Assembly: GCA_023664345.1 (NCBI GenBank) | Contig: JAMPFQ010000019.1 | Span: 18,213 to 82,212, forward strand | DNA length: 64,000 nucleotides | Origin: Lachnospiraceae bacterium | Lineage (GTDB): Bacteria > Bacillota > Clostridia > Lachnospirales > Lachnospiraceae | Direction of reading: 5' to 3' | Shown here: positions 18,619 to 27,849 of the stretch, piece after piece | Position numbering within the stretch: the first letter of the stretch is position 1 | Layout of the letters: each line of letters starts with the position of its first letter | Position numbers and translations under genes: made by a program | The notes under the pieces: model-generated | Seen by the model: only the letters and a program-made list of their open reading frames with translations | Database searches by the model: none | Told to the model about the DNA's origin: nothing

Positions 18619-19494
18619 CTACAACTTCTTCAGATAATGCCCTATCACGCTGACTCCTTCATTCAGCACGATAAAAGCCTGGGGATCGTATTTATGGACA
18701 ATATTCCTGAGCCGTCCTACTTCATACTTGGACAGCATGATGTACAGAATATGGGAACGGTCGTAGGTATAAGCGCCCAGGGTGGACCATTTGGTGACGC
18801 CCCTGCCCAGTTCCTGGAACACTTCCTTCTCCAGCGCGGTGGTATCCGCCTTAGTGATCACATGAACCTCCACATTGATATTCTGGGTATGCACCTTGTC
18901 CATCGCTACCGAATACACTGCGGCATAGATCACAGAATACACCACGATCTCTATGTCAAACAGGAAAGCACAGGTTCCGTAAAGCGCCAGGTTCACCAGC
19001 AGCCCCACTTTTCCCACGCTGAAATCCTGCTTCCACCTTGCCAGCAGCACCCCTATCACATCCATGCCGCCTCCCGATGCGCCCATGCGAAGCAGGATAC
19101 CGGTTCCTGATCCCGAAATGATGCCGCCCACCACGCAGGCCGCCATGGCGTCCTCCACCACCACTGTCACGGGGATCAGGGAGAGGAACAACGTCATGGC
19201 GGTGACGGAGATGACCGTCTTGGTCAGGAACCTGCGCCCGATTTTCGTAAAGGCCACGATAAAGATAGGGATATTGATCATGTAATAGATCACACCGGCA
19301 ATATCGAAAGCAGTGAACTCCAAATGCAGATACTCCGCCAGCAGAGTACGGATCACCTGACAGATACCCATGACTCCGCCCGTATAGAGCCCTGACGGCA
19401 CCACAAAAAGATTGATCCCCGCCGCATACAGGAAAGCCCCCACGATACATGCCAGTGTCTTTTTTCCTTCGTCAAATAAAAATTTTCTGTTCAT
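18619..19494 (-). CDS. YitT family membrane protein (DUF2179 domain)
   Basis: 291 residues. Five or so hydrophobic segments in the first ~200 residues (for example ACIVGAFLYAAGINLFVV, IAGVIYYMINIPIFIVAF) with the family GxxxGGxxG-like loops, then a cytoplasmic DUF2179 domain from about 210 (HVITKADTTALEKEVFQELG). Family members are widespread in Firmicutes; no transport substrate is settled. The start lies one base after the thioredoxin stop (TGATATG), so the two genes are coupled. Confidence 0.9.
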   Translation of the reverse strand: MNRKFLFDEGKKTLACIVGAFLYAAGINLFVVPSGLYTGGVMGICQVIRTLLAEYLHLEFTAFDIAGVIYYMINIPIFIVAFTKIGRRFLTKTVISVTAMTLFLSLIPVTVVVEDAMAACVVGGIISGSGTGILLRMGASGGGMDVIGVLLARWKQDFSVGKVGLLVNLALYGTCAFLFDIEIVVYSVIYAAVYSVAMDKVHTQNINVEVHVITKADTTALEKEVFQELGRGVTKWSTLGAYTYDRSHILYIMLSKYEVGRLRNIVHKYDPQAFIVLNEGVSVIGHYLKKL

Positions 19495-19495
19495 A

Positions 19496-19816
19496 TCAAT
19501 CCAACGCCTGTCCTATCATATTCTTTAATTCCGATGCGGGCTGTACGCCCATCTGGGTCGCGCAGGGTTTTCCCTCCTTGAACATCATAAAAGTGGGAAT
19601 ATTTGCCACCCGATATCTCTGGGCGATCTGCATGTTTTCGTCAATATTGCATTTTCCCACCTTTACCCTGCCGTCAAATTCCTCCGCCAGTTTCTCCACA
19701 ACGGGAGCCATCACCTTGCAGGGATTGCACCAGTCCGCGTAGAAATCCACAAACACCGGGAGGGATGACTGTAATACCTCCGTCTCAAAGTTGTCCGTTG
19801 TAAATCCATATTCCAT
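19496..19816 (-). CDS. trxA: Thioredoxin with WCNPC active site
   Basis: 106 residues, normal thioredoxin length. The start at 19816 is chosen for GGAGA at correct spacing; a longer reading runs into the trmB gap without a ribosome site. The active site is WCNPC rather than WCGPC, within FVDFYADWCNPCKVMAPVVEKLA; the cis-proline is in ANIPTFMMFKEG. It should reduce disulfides in the cytoplasm, but the Gly-to-Asn change in the CxxC is likely to alter redox potential. Coupled to yitT downstream. Confidence 0.9.
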   Translation of the reverse strand: MEYGFTTDNFETEVLQSSLPVFVDFYADWCNPCKVMAPVVEKLAEEFDGRVKVGKCNIDENMQIAQRYRVANIPTFMMFKEGKPCATQMGVQPASELKNMIGQALD

Positions 19817-19889
19817 CTTGCTTCTCCTTTTCCGCACCGCCAGACGGTGCCTGATCTTATACTGGAACTTCTGCCGGAAGCCCTGACGT

Positions 19890-20555
19890 TCACGATGTCC
19901 GCGCCCGATCTCCCGCAGATATGACATACTTACAGATGGGATTGCCCATGGCGGAGAACTTTTCTTCATATTCCGTCATCACGTTTCCCCGCATCAATGC
20001 CCCGTCACTGTGCAGATCATAGGTGATGACCTCCGCTTTCCAGCCCGCAGGCTCCAGCTCCCCCAGGGCAAAATCAAACAGTTCCCTGTTATCCGTCTTA
20101 AACTCCAGACGTCCTTCCTTTTTCAGGATCATCGCATAGCGCGCCAGGAACTCACGGGAGGGAAGTCTTCTCTTCGCATGCCTGTCCTTAGGCCAGGGGT
20201 CGGAAAAATTAAGGTAGATCCGATCCACCTCGCCCGCGCCGAACACCGCGGTGATATTTTCCGCTTCCATGCGCAGGAATCTCAGATTGGGCAGTTCTTC
20301 CTGTTCCATCTTCTGAAGGGCCCGGAGCAGCACGCTGGAATATTTCTCAATCCCCACATAATTGATCTCCGGGTGTTCTTTAGCCATAGTATGTATAAAT
20401 TTGCCCTTTCCCATTCCGATCTCGATATGAACAGAATCGGCATTCCCAAAAATCTCATTCCATCTGCCGGGACATTCCGGCTGTACAGCCTCCTGTATCA
20501 CATAGGGACTGACGGCGATTGCTTCCCGGGAACCTGTGATGTTGCGCAGTCGCAT
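19890..20555 (-). CDS. trmB: tRNA (guanine-N7-)-methyltransferase
   Basis: 221 residues from the start at 20555 (MRLRNITGS), preferred over one 33 bases upstream because the family begins here and AAAGGAA precedes it. The SAM-binding motif is VHIEIGMGKGKFIHTMA, with YVGIEKYSSVLLRALQKM as motif II and the signature IYLNFSDPWPKDRHAKRRL. It methylates G46 in the tRNA variable loop. Followed by thioredoxin 73 bases away on the same strand. Confidence 0.95.
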   Translation of the reverse strand: MRLRNITGSREAIAVSPYVIQEAVQPECPGRWNEIFGNADSVHIEIGMGKGKFIHTMAKEHPEINYVGIEKYSSVLLRALQKMEQEELPNLRFLRMEAENITAVFGAGEVDRIYLNFSDPWPKDRHAKRRLPSREFLARYAMILKKEGRLEFKTDNRELFDFALGELEPAGWKAEVITYDLHSDGALMRGNVMTEYEEKFSAMGNPICKYVISAGDRARTS

Positions 20556-20674
20556 GATCGTATCCGTTCCTTTCACAAATCCTCTCATTCAATTTACTGT
20601 ATCTCCTGACGATTGTCAATGACAACGGCGCAAACAATTTACAATTCTTTCTATGGTTTTCGGACAAAATGGTG

Positions 20675-20680
20675 TATAAT
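20675..20680 (+). promoter_or_regulatory. -10 element for the carboxypeptidase gene
   Basis: A consensus TATAAT lies 60 bases before the chosen ATG; no convincing -35 box is seen at 16-18 bases. Confidence 0.5.
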
Positions 20681-20739
20681 GAAAAATACCTCTTTTACCG
20701 ATGAGATTTCAGACATTGCCACTTTATGAGGATATCGAT

Positions 20740-22209
20740 ATGCCGGAACATAAGCCTTTTTTTAATAGATGCCTTTCCATACTTACCGCCCTTATCTGCG
20801 CAGGCGTTCTTGTGGCGCATCCAACCCTGACTGCCTCCGCCGCTTCCAGGACAGAACTGGCTCTGGAGGCTAACCGGGCCATGCCCATACAGTCCAACGA
20901 AGTGGCAAACTGGCCTGCGGGACCGGTGGTGGGCGCGGAATCCGCTATTTTGATGGAACTGGAAACAGGCGCCATCCTCTATGAGAAAAACATCCATATG
21001 CGGGAGTATCCTGCCAGCACCACTAAGCTTTTGACCACACTGATCGCCTCCGAGCAGTGTTCCATGGATGAGATCGTGACCTTTTCCCATGATGCCGTGT
21101 TCGACACCCCCAGGGACAGCAGCCACATCGCCATGGACGTAGGCCAGGAACTGACCATGGAACAATGCCTGAACGCCATTCTCATCCGCTCTGCCAACGA
21201 AGTATCCTTTGCCGTAGCGGAACACATCACGGATACCACCGACTGGTCGGTATTCGCTGAGATGATGAATGAACGCGCCGCCGAACTTGGCTGTGTAGAT
21301 TCTCACTTTGTAAATCCCAACGGCCTTCCGGACGAGGATCATTACACCACGGCCTATGACCTTGCCATGATCGGGAGGGCCTTTTTTTCCAACGAGATGC
21401 TCTGCAAGATCACGCTTACCAGACGCATGGAATTTCCCGTCACGGATAAACTGCCCCAGGGCAAGCTGGAAGTAAATCTCATGCAGATCATTCCCGGCGG
21501 CAAGTATGCCTATGAATATCTGATCGGCTGCAAGACAGGCTATACTGACGCTGCCCGCAGCTGTCTGGTATCCTGTGCGGAAAAGGACGGTATGAAGCTG
21601 ATCTGCGTGGTCATGAAAGATGAATCTCCTTATCAGTACGAGGATACCATTTCCCTTTTTAATTACGGATTCAATAATTTTGAAAAAGTCAACGTATCGC
21701 AGACGGAAACAAAATATAATATCGACAATACCGGGTTGTTTTACAGCGGAAATGATATCTTTGGAAATTCCCAGCCCATCCTTTCCCTGAACAGGAACGA
21801 TCATGTGATCCTGCCCAAGACCACCAGCTTTAGCGAACTGGACTCTGTGATCTCATATGATACACAGAACGCGAACCAGGCAGCTGTGATCACCTATACC
21901 TATCATGATGTTTATATCGGCTCCGTCTCCCTGAATTTCGCGGGAGATCAGGAGGACAGTTCCTACCTGTTCAACACTCCGGAAGAGACGGAGGAGAAAA
22001 AGGATTCCTCATTTATATTCATCAATGTGATAAAAGTACTTGGGGCCCTGCTCGCCCTTTTCGTCCTGGGGATCGTGATCTTCCTGATCAGGCTCTTTCT
22101 GAAAAACTTTTCCTTTGGGGGCCATGGCAGACGGGTCTGGAAAAAAGAAAACCGCAGGCGCCGCAGAAAGGCAAAACGGGCAAACAGATTCAGGGACTAC
22201 GATTTCTGA
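20740..22209 (+). CDS. D-alanyl-D-alanine carboxypeptidase (class C-type PBP5/DacF family)
   Basis: 489 residues from the ATG at 20740, which has GAGGAT eight bases upstream; the longer form would begin inside the promoter region. Signal peptide about residues 8-33 ending at TASAAS. Penicillin-binding motifs are STTK (about 92), SAN (about 150) and KTG (about 265). A PBP5-like C-terminal beta domain follows, then a membrane helix near 430-455 and a very basic tail (RRRRKAKRANR). It trims the terminal D-Ala of peptidoglycan stem peptides outside the membrane. Confidence 0.92.
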   Translation: MPEHKPFFNRCLSILTALICAGVLVAHPTLTASAASRTELALEANRAMPIQSNEVANWPAGPVVGAESAILMELETGAILYEKNIHMREYPASTTKLLTTLIASEQCSMDEIVTFSHDAVFDTPRDSSHIAMDVGQELTMEQCLNAILIRSANEVSFAVAEHITDTTDWSVFAEMMNERAAELGCVDSHFVNPNGLPDEDHYTTAYDLAMIGRAFFSNEMLCKITLTRRMEFPVTDKLPQGKLEVNLMQIIPGGKYAYEYLIGCKTGYTDAARSCLVSCAEKDGMKLICVVMKDESPYQYEDTISLFNYGFNNFEKVNVSQTETKYNIDNTGLFYSGNDIFGNSQPILSLNRNDHVILPKTTSFSELDSVISYDTQNANQAAVITYTYHDVYIGSVSLNFAGDQEDSSYLFNTPEETEEKKDSSFIFINVIKVLGALLALFVLGIVIFLIRLFLKNFSFGGHGRRVWKKENRRRRRKAKRANRFRDYDF

Positions 22210-22225
22210 CCGCAGCCCCCGTTCT

Positions 22226-23176
22226 TCAATGGTTATGGTGTCTCCTCAATTCCCTGGCGTGCGTGCGCCGCTCCATCAGCGCCGCAGCCTCCTGTTCTGT
22301 GATGAGTTTGGTGGTCTTCACCACATAGACCTTACCCTCTTCTGACCTTCGCAGGCGGATCTTCCCTTTCAGGTATCCATGCTTATCACAGCAGGCAAGG
22401 CAATAATAATGTCTGCTATTGGAAGTGAACCAGCGGAGTTTTTTCCGCAGGTTCTTATGGCAGAGATAGCATCTGCTGGAGATCACTTCTTTGTCTGCCA
22501 TGGCTTCACTCTTGCTGTCAAACTCTCTGGAGATATATTTCATATAAGTGTCGAACTGAACCTTGATCTCTTTCTCCCGGCTGACCGGCGGATGAAAGAT
22601 ATCATAGGAAACTTTTTTCAATGTCTCCGGAAATTCCGAAGCGATCCTGCCCAGGACTTTCGCCGTATAGTAAGCATCACTGAACGCCCTGTGGAAAGGG
22701 ATATCTTTCTCCATATCCAGAAAATCCACCGCATATTCCAATGCTTTCCGGGATTTTCCGTCCTCATAGGCAATACTGAACAGCTTCTGTATGTCCAGAA
22801 AGGCAATGGGCCCGTCCGACAGCGGCTCCATCTGGTAATATTTCATATTGCGCTGCAGTTCTTTCAGATCCTGATCTCCCCAAGTACAGAAGATATAATC
22901 TTCCCCGCACCACTGCTGAAAACGCTCCATCACTTCCGTAAAGGGCTTTCCCCTTTCCAGCTGCTGCATCTGCAGATGGATCAGCCTGCTGGTGATCAGA
23001 TGCATCTTTGTATAGACCTGAGGCTTTATCAGCTGACTGAACTCGCCCACCATCCTGCAGGTATCATTCAGGTGAATGGCACCGATCTCTATAATCTCAA
23101 AGGGCATCCTTGCGATCTCCTCTTCCTGCCCGGTATTGCTTTGATTCCATTCCAAATCCAATACGATATAGTCCAT
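22226..23176 (-). CDS. 3'-5' exonuclease (DnaQ-like) with zinc-ribbon tail
   Basis: 316 residues from MDYIVLDLEWNQ at 23176, which has GGGAGA upstream. The DEDD-type exonuclease motifs are DLEWNQ with the catalytic acids near residue 6-8, IEIGAIHL near 30, the WGDQDLKEL segment near 100, and HRAFSDAYYT near 175. A C-terminal zinc ribbon is visible as CYLCHKNL and YYCLACC near 240-265, and the tail ends RRHHNH. KapD-like exonucleases act on RNA or DNA 3' ends; substrate is unknown. Convergent with the carboxypeptidase gene 16 bases away. Confidence 0.85.
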   Translation of the reverse strand: MDYIVLDLEWNQSNTGQEEEIARMPFEIIEIGAIHLNDTCRMVGEFSQLIKPQVYTKMHLITSRLIHLQMQQLERGKPFTEVMERFQQWCGEDYIFCTWGDQDLKELQRNMKYYQMEPLSDGPIAFLDIQKLFSIAYEDGKSRKALEYAVDFLDMEKDIPFHRAFSDAYYTAKVLGRIASEFPETLKKVSYDIFHPPVSREKEIKVQFDTYMKYISREFDSKSEAMADKEVISSRCYLCHKNLRKKLRWFTSNSRHYYCLACCDKHGYLKGKIRLRRSEEGKVYVVKTTKLITEQEAAALMERRTHARELRRHHNH

Positions 23177-23231
23177 CCGATCTCTCCCATTCCGGTTCTG
23201 CACTCCTACGCCCCCTGGGGCTGAAAGGATC

Positions 23232-24083
23232 TTAGCTGAGGGAATCAATGGTTTCTTTCATCTCCGTGTTGATGAACCGGCTCTCGATCCAGGTGCGCAC
23301 CAGAGGGATCCAGCTGGTGCATTCCTCCTGTACCGCTTCCCCCGTTCCGGTCTGTGTCAGGCGGTTGGCAAGCCCCAGGCCGTGTCCGCCTACCGGATAC
23401 ATATGGAACTCCGTGTTCACGCCTGCCCGGCGCAGGGCACTGACGAACATCAGTGAATTTTCCACCGGCACGGAACCGTCCGTATAAGTATGCCAGATAA
23501 ATACAGGCGGCGTATTCTCCGTCACCTGGTTTTCCAGAGACAATCTCGCAATCCACGCGGGATCTTTCGCCATATCTTTCAGCAGATTTTCCACAGAACC
23601 CCTGTGGGCGAACTCTCCCATGGTGATCACCGGATAGCACAGGATCATACCGTCAGGCCGAAAGCAGCTGTTATCCTTACCCAGCTTGTCCGCCAGGAAC
23701 TTCTCCCGCCAGAACACTCCCAGGGAAGCCGCCAGATGACCTCCCGCGGAACATCCCTGCACCAGGATCTTATCAATATGCCATTCCTCCGACTTCTCAC
23801 GGAGCAAGGCCATGCTGTATGCCAGTTCCAATAGAGATGTGGGATAGCAGGCAGGCGCGCAGGAATATCTCAGCACCGCGGCATGGCATCCCATCGCCAG
23901 GAACTGCATGGCAAACGCCTCCGCCTCACGGTTGGAAGTATAGGAATACGCCCCGCCGGGGCAGATCAGTACCAGGGGTCTGGCGGAAATCCCCACCTCC
24001 TGATAAGTGTCCTGGATATATGTCACTAACCTGGTGTCAGGCAGAGAACCCTCCACCTGTATTGGAAATGTTTCATTGATCAT
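23232..24083 (-). CDS. Alpha/beta hydrolase (acetyl-esterase type)
   Basis: 283 residues, no signal peptide. The oxyanion loop ICPGGAYSYTSNREAE is near 40, the nucleophile elbow is GCSAGGHLAAS near 110, the acid lies in TDGSVPVENS near 220 and the histidine in GGHGLGLANR near 250. This is the esterase/lipase (Aes-like) architecture, acting on short-chain esters such as acetylated sugars. Ribosome site GGAGG. It is 31 bases after proS, so it may be read from the proS T-box leader transcript, which would be an odd pairing. Confidence 0.88.
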   Translation of the reverse strand: MINETFPIQVEGSLPDTRLVTYIQDTYQEVGISARPLVLICPGGAYSYTSNREAEAFAMQFLAMGCHAAVLRYSCAPACYPTSLLELAYSMALLREKSEEWHIDKILVQGCSAGGHLAASLGVFWREKFLADKLGKDNSCFRPDGMILCYPVITMGEFAHRGSVENLLKDMAKDPAWIARLSLENQVTENTPPVFIWHTYTDGSVPVENSLMFVSALRRAGVNTEFHMYPVGGHGLGLANRLTQTGTGEAVQEECTSWIPLVRTWIESRFINTEMKETIDSLS

Positions 24084-24114
24084 ATCTTACCTCCATTCCT
24101 GTCCCGCACCTGCC

Positions 24115-25548
24115 TTAGTATGCTCTACCCCAGTATACCATCTTTTTCGCAGGTTTTCCACAACATACGCAGGTATCCGCGATATGTTCCTGCTCAAAGG
24201 GCATACAGCGGCTGGTCACGCTCAATTTTTCCTTGATCTTGTCCTCACAATCCTGCTCGCCGCACCACATGGCCTTTACAAAACCGGACTTTTCGGTAAA
24301 AAGTCTCTCGAACTCCGTCATATCCGCCGCAGTGTAGGTATGCTCCTCCCTGTGAGCCCTGGCTCTCTCCAGCATCTCCCTCTGAATGGTCTCCAAAAGT
24401 TCTCCCACCTTGGCCTCCAGTTCCTCCAGAGGCACTTCCAGCTTCTCCCTGGTGTCCCGGCGGCAGAGGATGCACTTACCTGCCTCCAGATCCTTGGGGC
24501 CGATCTCCACGCGGATAGGATAGCCTCTCATCTCCGCCTCGGCAAACTTAAAGCCGGGGGACTTGTCCGTATCGTCCACTTTCACGCGGAAACTGCCTTT
24601 CAGACGGTCACGCAGTTCGTAAGCTTTGTCCAGCACCCCTTCTTTCTTCTGCTGGATGGGCACGATACATACCTGCACGGGCGCAACCCTGGGAGGCAGC
24701 ACCAGACCTTCATTGTCTCCATGCGCCATGATGATGCCGCCGATCAGGCGGGTAGACATACCCCAGGAAGTCTGGTAAACATATTTTAACGTATTGTCCT
24801 TATCCGCGAACTGGATGCCGAATGCCTTCGCAAATCCGTCTCCGAAATTATGGCTGGTTCCTGACTGCAGCGCCTTGCCGTCATGCATCAGCGCCTCGAT
24901 GGTGTAGGTGGACACCGCACCGGCAAATTTTTCCTTGTCCGTCTTTTGTCCCTTGATCACAGGAATCGCCAGCACCTGCTCGCAGAAATCGGCGTACACA
25001 TTCAGCATCTGTATGGTTCTTGCCTCCGCCTCCTCTGCGGTGGCATGGGCGGTGTGTCCCTCCTGCCACAAAAATTCCCTGGAACGCAGGAAAGGACGGG
25101 TCTCTTTCTCCCAGCGCACCACGGAGCACCACTGATTGTAGACTCGGGGCAGATCCCTGTAGGAATGAATATCATTTTTATAAAAATCACAGAACAGGGT
25201 CTCCGAGGTAGGACGCACGCAGAGCCTCTCCTGCAGGGGCTGCAGGCCGCCATGCGTCACCCATGCCACCTCAGGGGCAAAGCCCTCCACATGATCTTTC
25301 TCTTTCTGGAGCAGCGATTCGGGAATGAACATGGGCAGGTATACATTTTCCACGCCCACCGCCTTGAACATATCGTCCAGCTGCTTCTGGATCAGTTCCC
25401 AGATCGCGTAACCCGCAGGTTTGATCACCATGCATCCCTTTACGGATGTGTAGTCGATCAATTCCGCCTTTTTCACCACGTCCGTGTACCACTGCGCGAA
25501 ATCCACATCCATGGACGTGATCGCTTCCACCATTTTCTTGTCTGCCAT
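24115..25548 (-). CDS. proS: Prolyl-tRNA synthetase (short, eukaryote/archaeal-like type)
   Basis: 477 residues, lacking the editing insertion of the E. coli-type enzyme. Class II motifs are visible: motif 2 region around [20 protein letters not shown] and motif 3 in the [20 protein letters not shown] segment; the anticodon-binding and C-terminal zinc domains follow (CILCRRDTR, then [18 protein letters not shown] at the end). It charges tRNA-Pro. The start has AAAGGAG. Expression is very probably controlled by the T-box leader described at 25935-26185. Confidence 0.96.
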   Translation of the reverse strand: MADKKMVEAITSMDVDFAQWYTDVVKKAELIDYTSVKGCMVIKPAGYAIWELIQKQLDDMFKAVGVENVYLPMFIPESLLQKEKDHVEGFAPEVAWVTHGGLQPLQERLCVRPTSETLFCDFYKNDIHSYRDLPRVYNQWCSVVRWEKETRPFLRSREFLWQEGHTAHATAEEAEARTIQMLNVYADFCEQVLAIPVIKGQKTDKEKFAGAVSTYTIEALMHDGKALQSGTSHNFGDGFAKAFGIQFADKDNTLKYVYQTSWGMSTRLIGGIIMAHGDNEGLVLPPRVAPVQVCIVPIQQKKEGVLDKAYELRDRLKGSFRVKVDDTDKSPGFKFAEAEMRGYPIRVEIGPKDLEAGKCILCRRDTREKLEVPLEELEAKVGELLETIQREMLERARAHREEHTYTAADMTEFERLFTEKSGFVKAMWCGEQDCEDKIKEKLSVTSRCMPFEQEHIADTCVCCGKPAKKMVYWGRAY

Positions 25549-25562
25549 TTTTTTCTCCTTTC

Positions 25563-25922
25563 ATTCCAGTTCCGTCTCTCCACTTCGATGCCCTTGGCGG
25601 GGGAAAGGATTTTCATCCGCTTTGCGTCTGAAATCCTTTCCGGGCATCTCCGTTCCGAGACTGTTTTGGGGTTCCAGTTCCGTCTCTTTGATTCCAGTTC
25701 CGTCTCTCCACTTCAGCACCCTTGGCGGGGAAAGAATTTTCATCTGCTAAAAACGCAGCTGTAAATTCTTTCCGGGTGCTTCCGTTCCGAGACTGTTTTT
25801 TTGATTCCAGTTCCGTCTCTGCACTTCGATGCCCTTGGCGGGGGAAAGGATTTTCATCCGCTTTGCGTCTGAAATCCTTTCCGGGCATCTCCGTTCCGAG
25901 ACTGTTTTGGGGTTCCAGTTCC
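25563..25922. repeat. Three covarying stem-loop repeats between the T-box and proS
   Basis: Units begin near 25563, 25690 and 25803. Units 1 and 3 are nearly identical; unit 2 differs but keeps the fold: GATGCCC/GGGCATC becomes GCACCC/GGGTGC and GGAAAGGATTT/AAATCCTTTCC becomes GGAAAGAATTT/AAATTCTTTCC. Between units the sequence TTCCAGTTCCGTCTC recurs. The array touches the proS ribosome site. It resembles a dispersed structured element rather than a gene. Confidence 0.85.
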
Positions 25923-25934
25923 TGCACGCACAAA

Positions 25935-26185
25935 CGCCGAACTCCCGCTCCCGCATAGGGACCGAAAGTTCGGCGGTACCACCCTGATTGATGCTCTCCG
26001 CATCCTCCTCATTATACCGTTAACGCCGATGTACGCTGTATTTTTCCTGATACACTGTGATCACAGGATTCATACAGGACTCCAAGGCAGGTTCCATACG
26101 TTCCGCATAAGCGCTTCCACCCTTGCCGCGCCCTCTCTGTGATGCTTTCCGCATGTACTATCCCTCTTCCCAGTCAATCTGTATG
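25935..26185 (-). promoter_or_regulatory. T-box riboswitch (probable tRNA-Pro) ahead of proS
   Basis: On the minus strand the T-box core GGGTGGTACCGC is at 25973-25985. The terminator stem CGCCGAACT/AGTTCGGCG (25935-25975) overlaps it as expected, though the U-tract is poor (TTTGTG). Upstream, ACAGAGAGGGC and GGGTGGAAGCGC match the AGAGA and distal-loop features of Stem I, and GGAACCTGCCTTGGAGT near 26090 places a CCT proline codon where a specifier is expected. Uncharged tRNA-Pro would favour read-through. Confidence 0.88.
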
Positions 26186-26191
26186 TATGTG

Positions 26192-26221
26192 ATTGTAGTG
26201 CAGGTATGCTTCCTTTGTCAA
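26192..26221 (-). promoter_or_regulatory. proS leader promoter
   Basis: On the minus strand TTGACA (26216-26221), 18-bp spacer, TACAAT (26192-26197). It starts the T-box transcript, whose untranslated leader would be about 635 bases. Confidence 0.8.
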
Positions 26222-26233
26222 GCAGAAATTGTT

Positions 26234-26950
26234 TCAGGGCGCATCTATCCCATCGACCCACTCCACAATACCGTTATCCTCAAAAAATGTGATCTCCTCC
26301 TCCCCACCAGAACCGGAATATCCGCGCCAGATAAATACCTTTCCCTCATAAACCCTGAGATTGAAACTGTAATTGTGTCCGTATTTTTTCGCAAACCAGA
26401 TACTGATCTCATCCGCATCCATAAACGCCGTATCACTCTCCCGATACCATTGCTCCAGCTGTTCCTGTGTTTCCCGGTCCGATATGATCGTCAGGTTCCG
26501 GCACAGTTCCAACAGTTCCTGCTGTTCTTCCCCGGTCAGTTCCATTCCTTTCTCTTTCCAGAGGCGGATCCCCGCAGGTTTCTCTTTCCACAGGGAGGAC
26601 ACGATCAGGTTCGTATGGACACGGTAGCCCGCCAGGATGACCATGGGCATCAACAACGCCACCGCCAGCGCCAGAACCCTGGCTTTCACCGGCTTTTTGC
26701 AGAGGAACAGCACCGCCTCCACCACCACCGTAAACAGCGCCAGGAACGGGATCAGCTGTCCCCATGTATGAGGCTGATTCAAGTCCGACATATAGGGATT
26801 CGCAAACCGGAGCAGCCATCTGTCAGGCCGATAATCTGCCAGCCCCAGAACATAACAAATCAACGCCGCAAATATCCAGAATACCACCCAGTCCTGCTTT
26901 CTCCGGATCCGAAATTTACTCCAGTCTATTTTCTGTATCAGTTGTCTCAT
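26234..26950 (-). CDS. Membrane protein of unknown function, ECF-operon gene 3
   Basis: 238 residues; family not recognised. Three hydrophobic segments in the first half (WVVFWIFAALICYVLGLA about 20-38, LIPFLALFTVVVEAVLFL about 66-83, VLALAVALLMPMVILAGY about 91-108), then a soluble mixed domain of about 120 residues with several Trp and Tyr. Its start overlaps the previous stop by four bases (ATGA), so it is translationally coupled to the gene at 26947. It ends just before the proS promoter. Confidence 0.75.
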   Translation of the reverse strand: MRQLIQKIDWSKFRIRRKQDWVVFWIFAALICYVLGLADYRPDRWLLRFANPYMSDLNQPHTWGQLIPFLALFTVVVEAVLFLCKKPVKARVLALAVALLMPMVILAGYRVHTNLIVSSLWKEKPAGIRLWKEKGMELTGEEQQELLELCRNLTIISDRETQEQLEQWYRESDTAFMDADEISIWFAKKYGHNYSFNLRVYEGKVFIWRGYSGSGGEEEITFFEDNGIVEWVDGIDAP

Positions 26951-27825
26951 TGTACCATTCCTCCCATCACTTCCACACTCTCTGCCCGCTCGCCGTCCTG
27001 CGCCTCCGGTATCAGGTCTTCCGCATACTGTCGCACGATCTGCGCAAATTCCGCAGAGATGTGATAAGTCCTTCCCTGTTCCGTGACCACATACTGCTTC
27101 TCACAATTGACCTGGCAGATACACATGCGCGTATCATTAAAGACAATCTCCAGTATCAGTTCTTCCTCATAGTCCCTTATGATATCCCTTTCCCCCAGTT
27201 CGCTGCGGAAGGACTCCGCAGCCAGCTGCTCCGCGCTTCCTGTGATGCTTTTTCCTCTTTCCTTAGAAGTATGCACCACGAACCGGGGCTCTCCCCGCAG
27301 ATTCTCATTGTCATAGATCGCTTTTGCATTGACCAGGTAAGCGGCGCCCACGGTGAGCAGGATGATCCCGCACCAGACTGCCCCAAACTTCAGGAACCTC
27401 TGCATGGTAAAGACACGCTTATCCCCCGTAAAATATGCCAGCGCCCCGTAGACCGCCCCGCCCACCAGTACGGTGGTCACCACCTCCGCCAGGAAAGTAG
27501 CCACGGAACTGTGGGGAAAATATTCCGTGAAGATCCAATACCAGCGGGATGACCCCACATGCATCATCGACGCCGCGTCAGTGCCTATGACGGAGACATA
27601 GATGGCCTCGCTGATCTTATAGGGAACCGCCAAGATCAGCTTCACGGGGAAACCGACGCCGGTATATATATACTTATGGCTGTACGCCCCCATGATAAGC
27701 CCCACAATGGTAAATACCACGATGCGGAAACTTCCTTCCTTAAACTTGGACACCCTCTCCTTTAGCTTTTTGTCATCACCCTGATAGATCACCTCAGGGA
27801 TCTCAATCCTATTCTGTTCCTCCAT
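26947..27825 (-). CDS. Membrane protein of unknown function, ECF-operon gene 2
   Basis: 292 residues; family not recognised. A basic, charged N-terminus (about 1-30) leads into hydrophobic segments near 32-48, 63-78, 108-128 and 145-165, followed by a soluble acidic domain (170-292) rich in Glu. It follows the sigma factor by 24 bases and overlaps the next gene by four. Membrane proteins in this position of ECF operons are often anti-sigma factors; no zinc-binding anti-sigma motif (HxxxCxxC) is seen, so that role is only a guess. Confidence 0.75.
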   Translation of the reverse strand: MEEQNRIEIPEVIYQGDDKKLKERVSKFKEGSFRIVVFTIVGLIMGAYSHKYIYTGVGFPVKLILAVPYKISEAIYVSVIGTDAASMMHVGSSRWYWIFTEYFPHSSVATFLAEVVTTVLVGGAVYGALAYFTGDKRVFTMQRFLKFGAVWCGIILLTVGAAYLVNAKAIYDNENLRGEPRFVVHTSKERGKSITGSAEQLAAESFRSELGERDIIRDYEEELILEIVFNDTRMCICQVNCEKQYVVTEQGRTYHISAEFAQIVRQYAEDLIPEAQDGERAESVEVMGGMVQ

Positions 27826-27849
27826 ATTTTATAACATCCTTTCTTAAGG

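Noticed and set aside
25613-25933. 106-codon minus-strand frame
   Set aside because: It simply translates the stem-loop repeats of the proS leader; the repeated peptide follows the repeat unit and there is no ribosome site.
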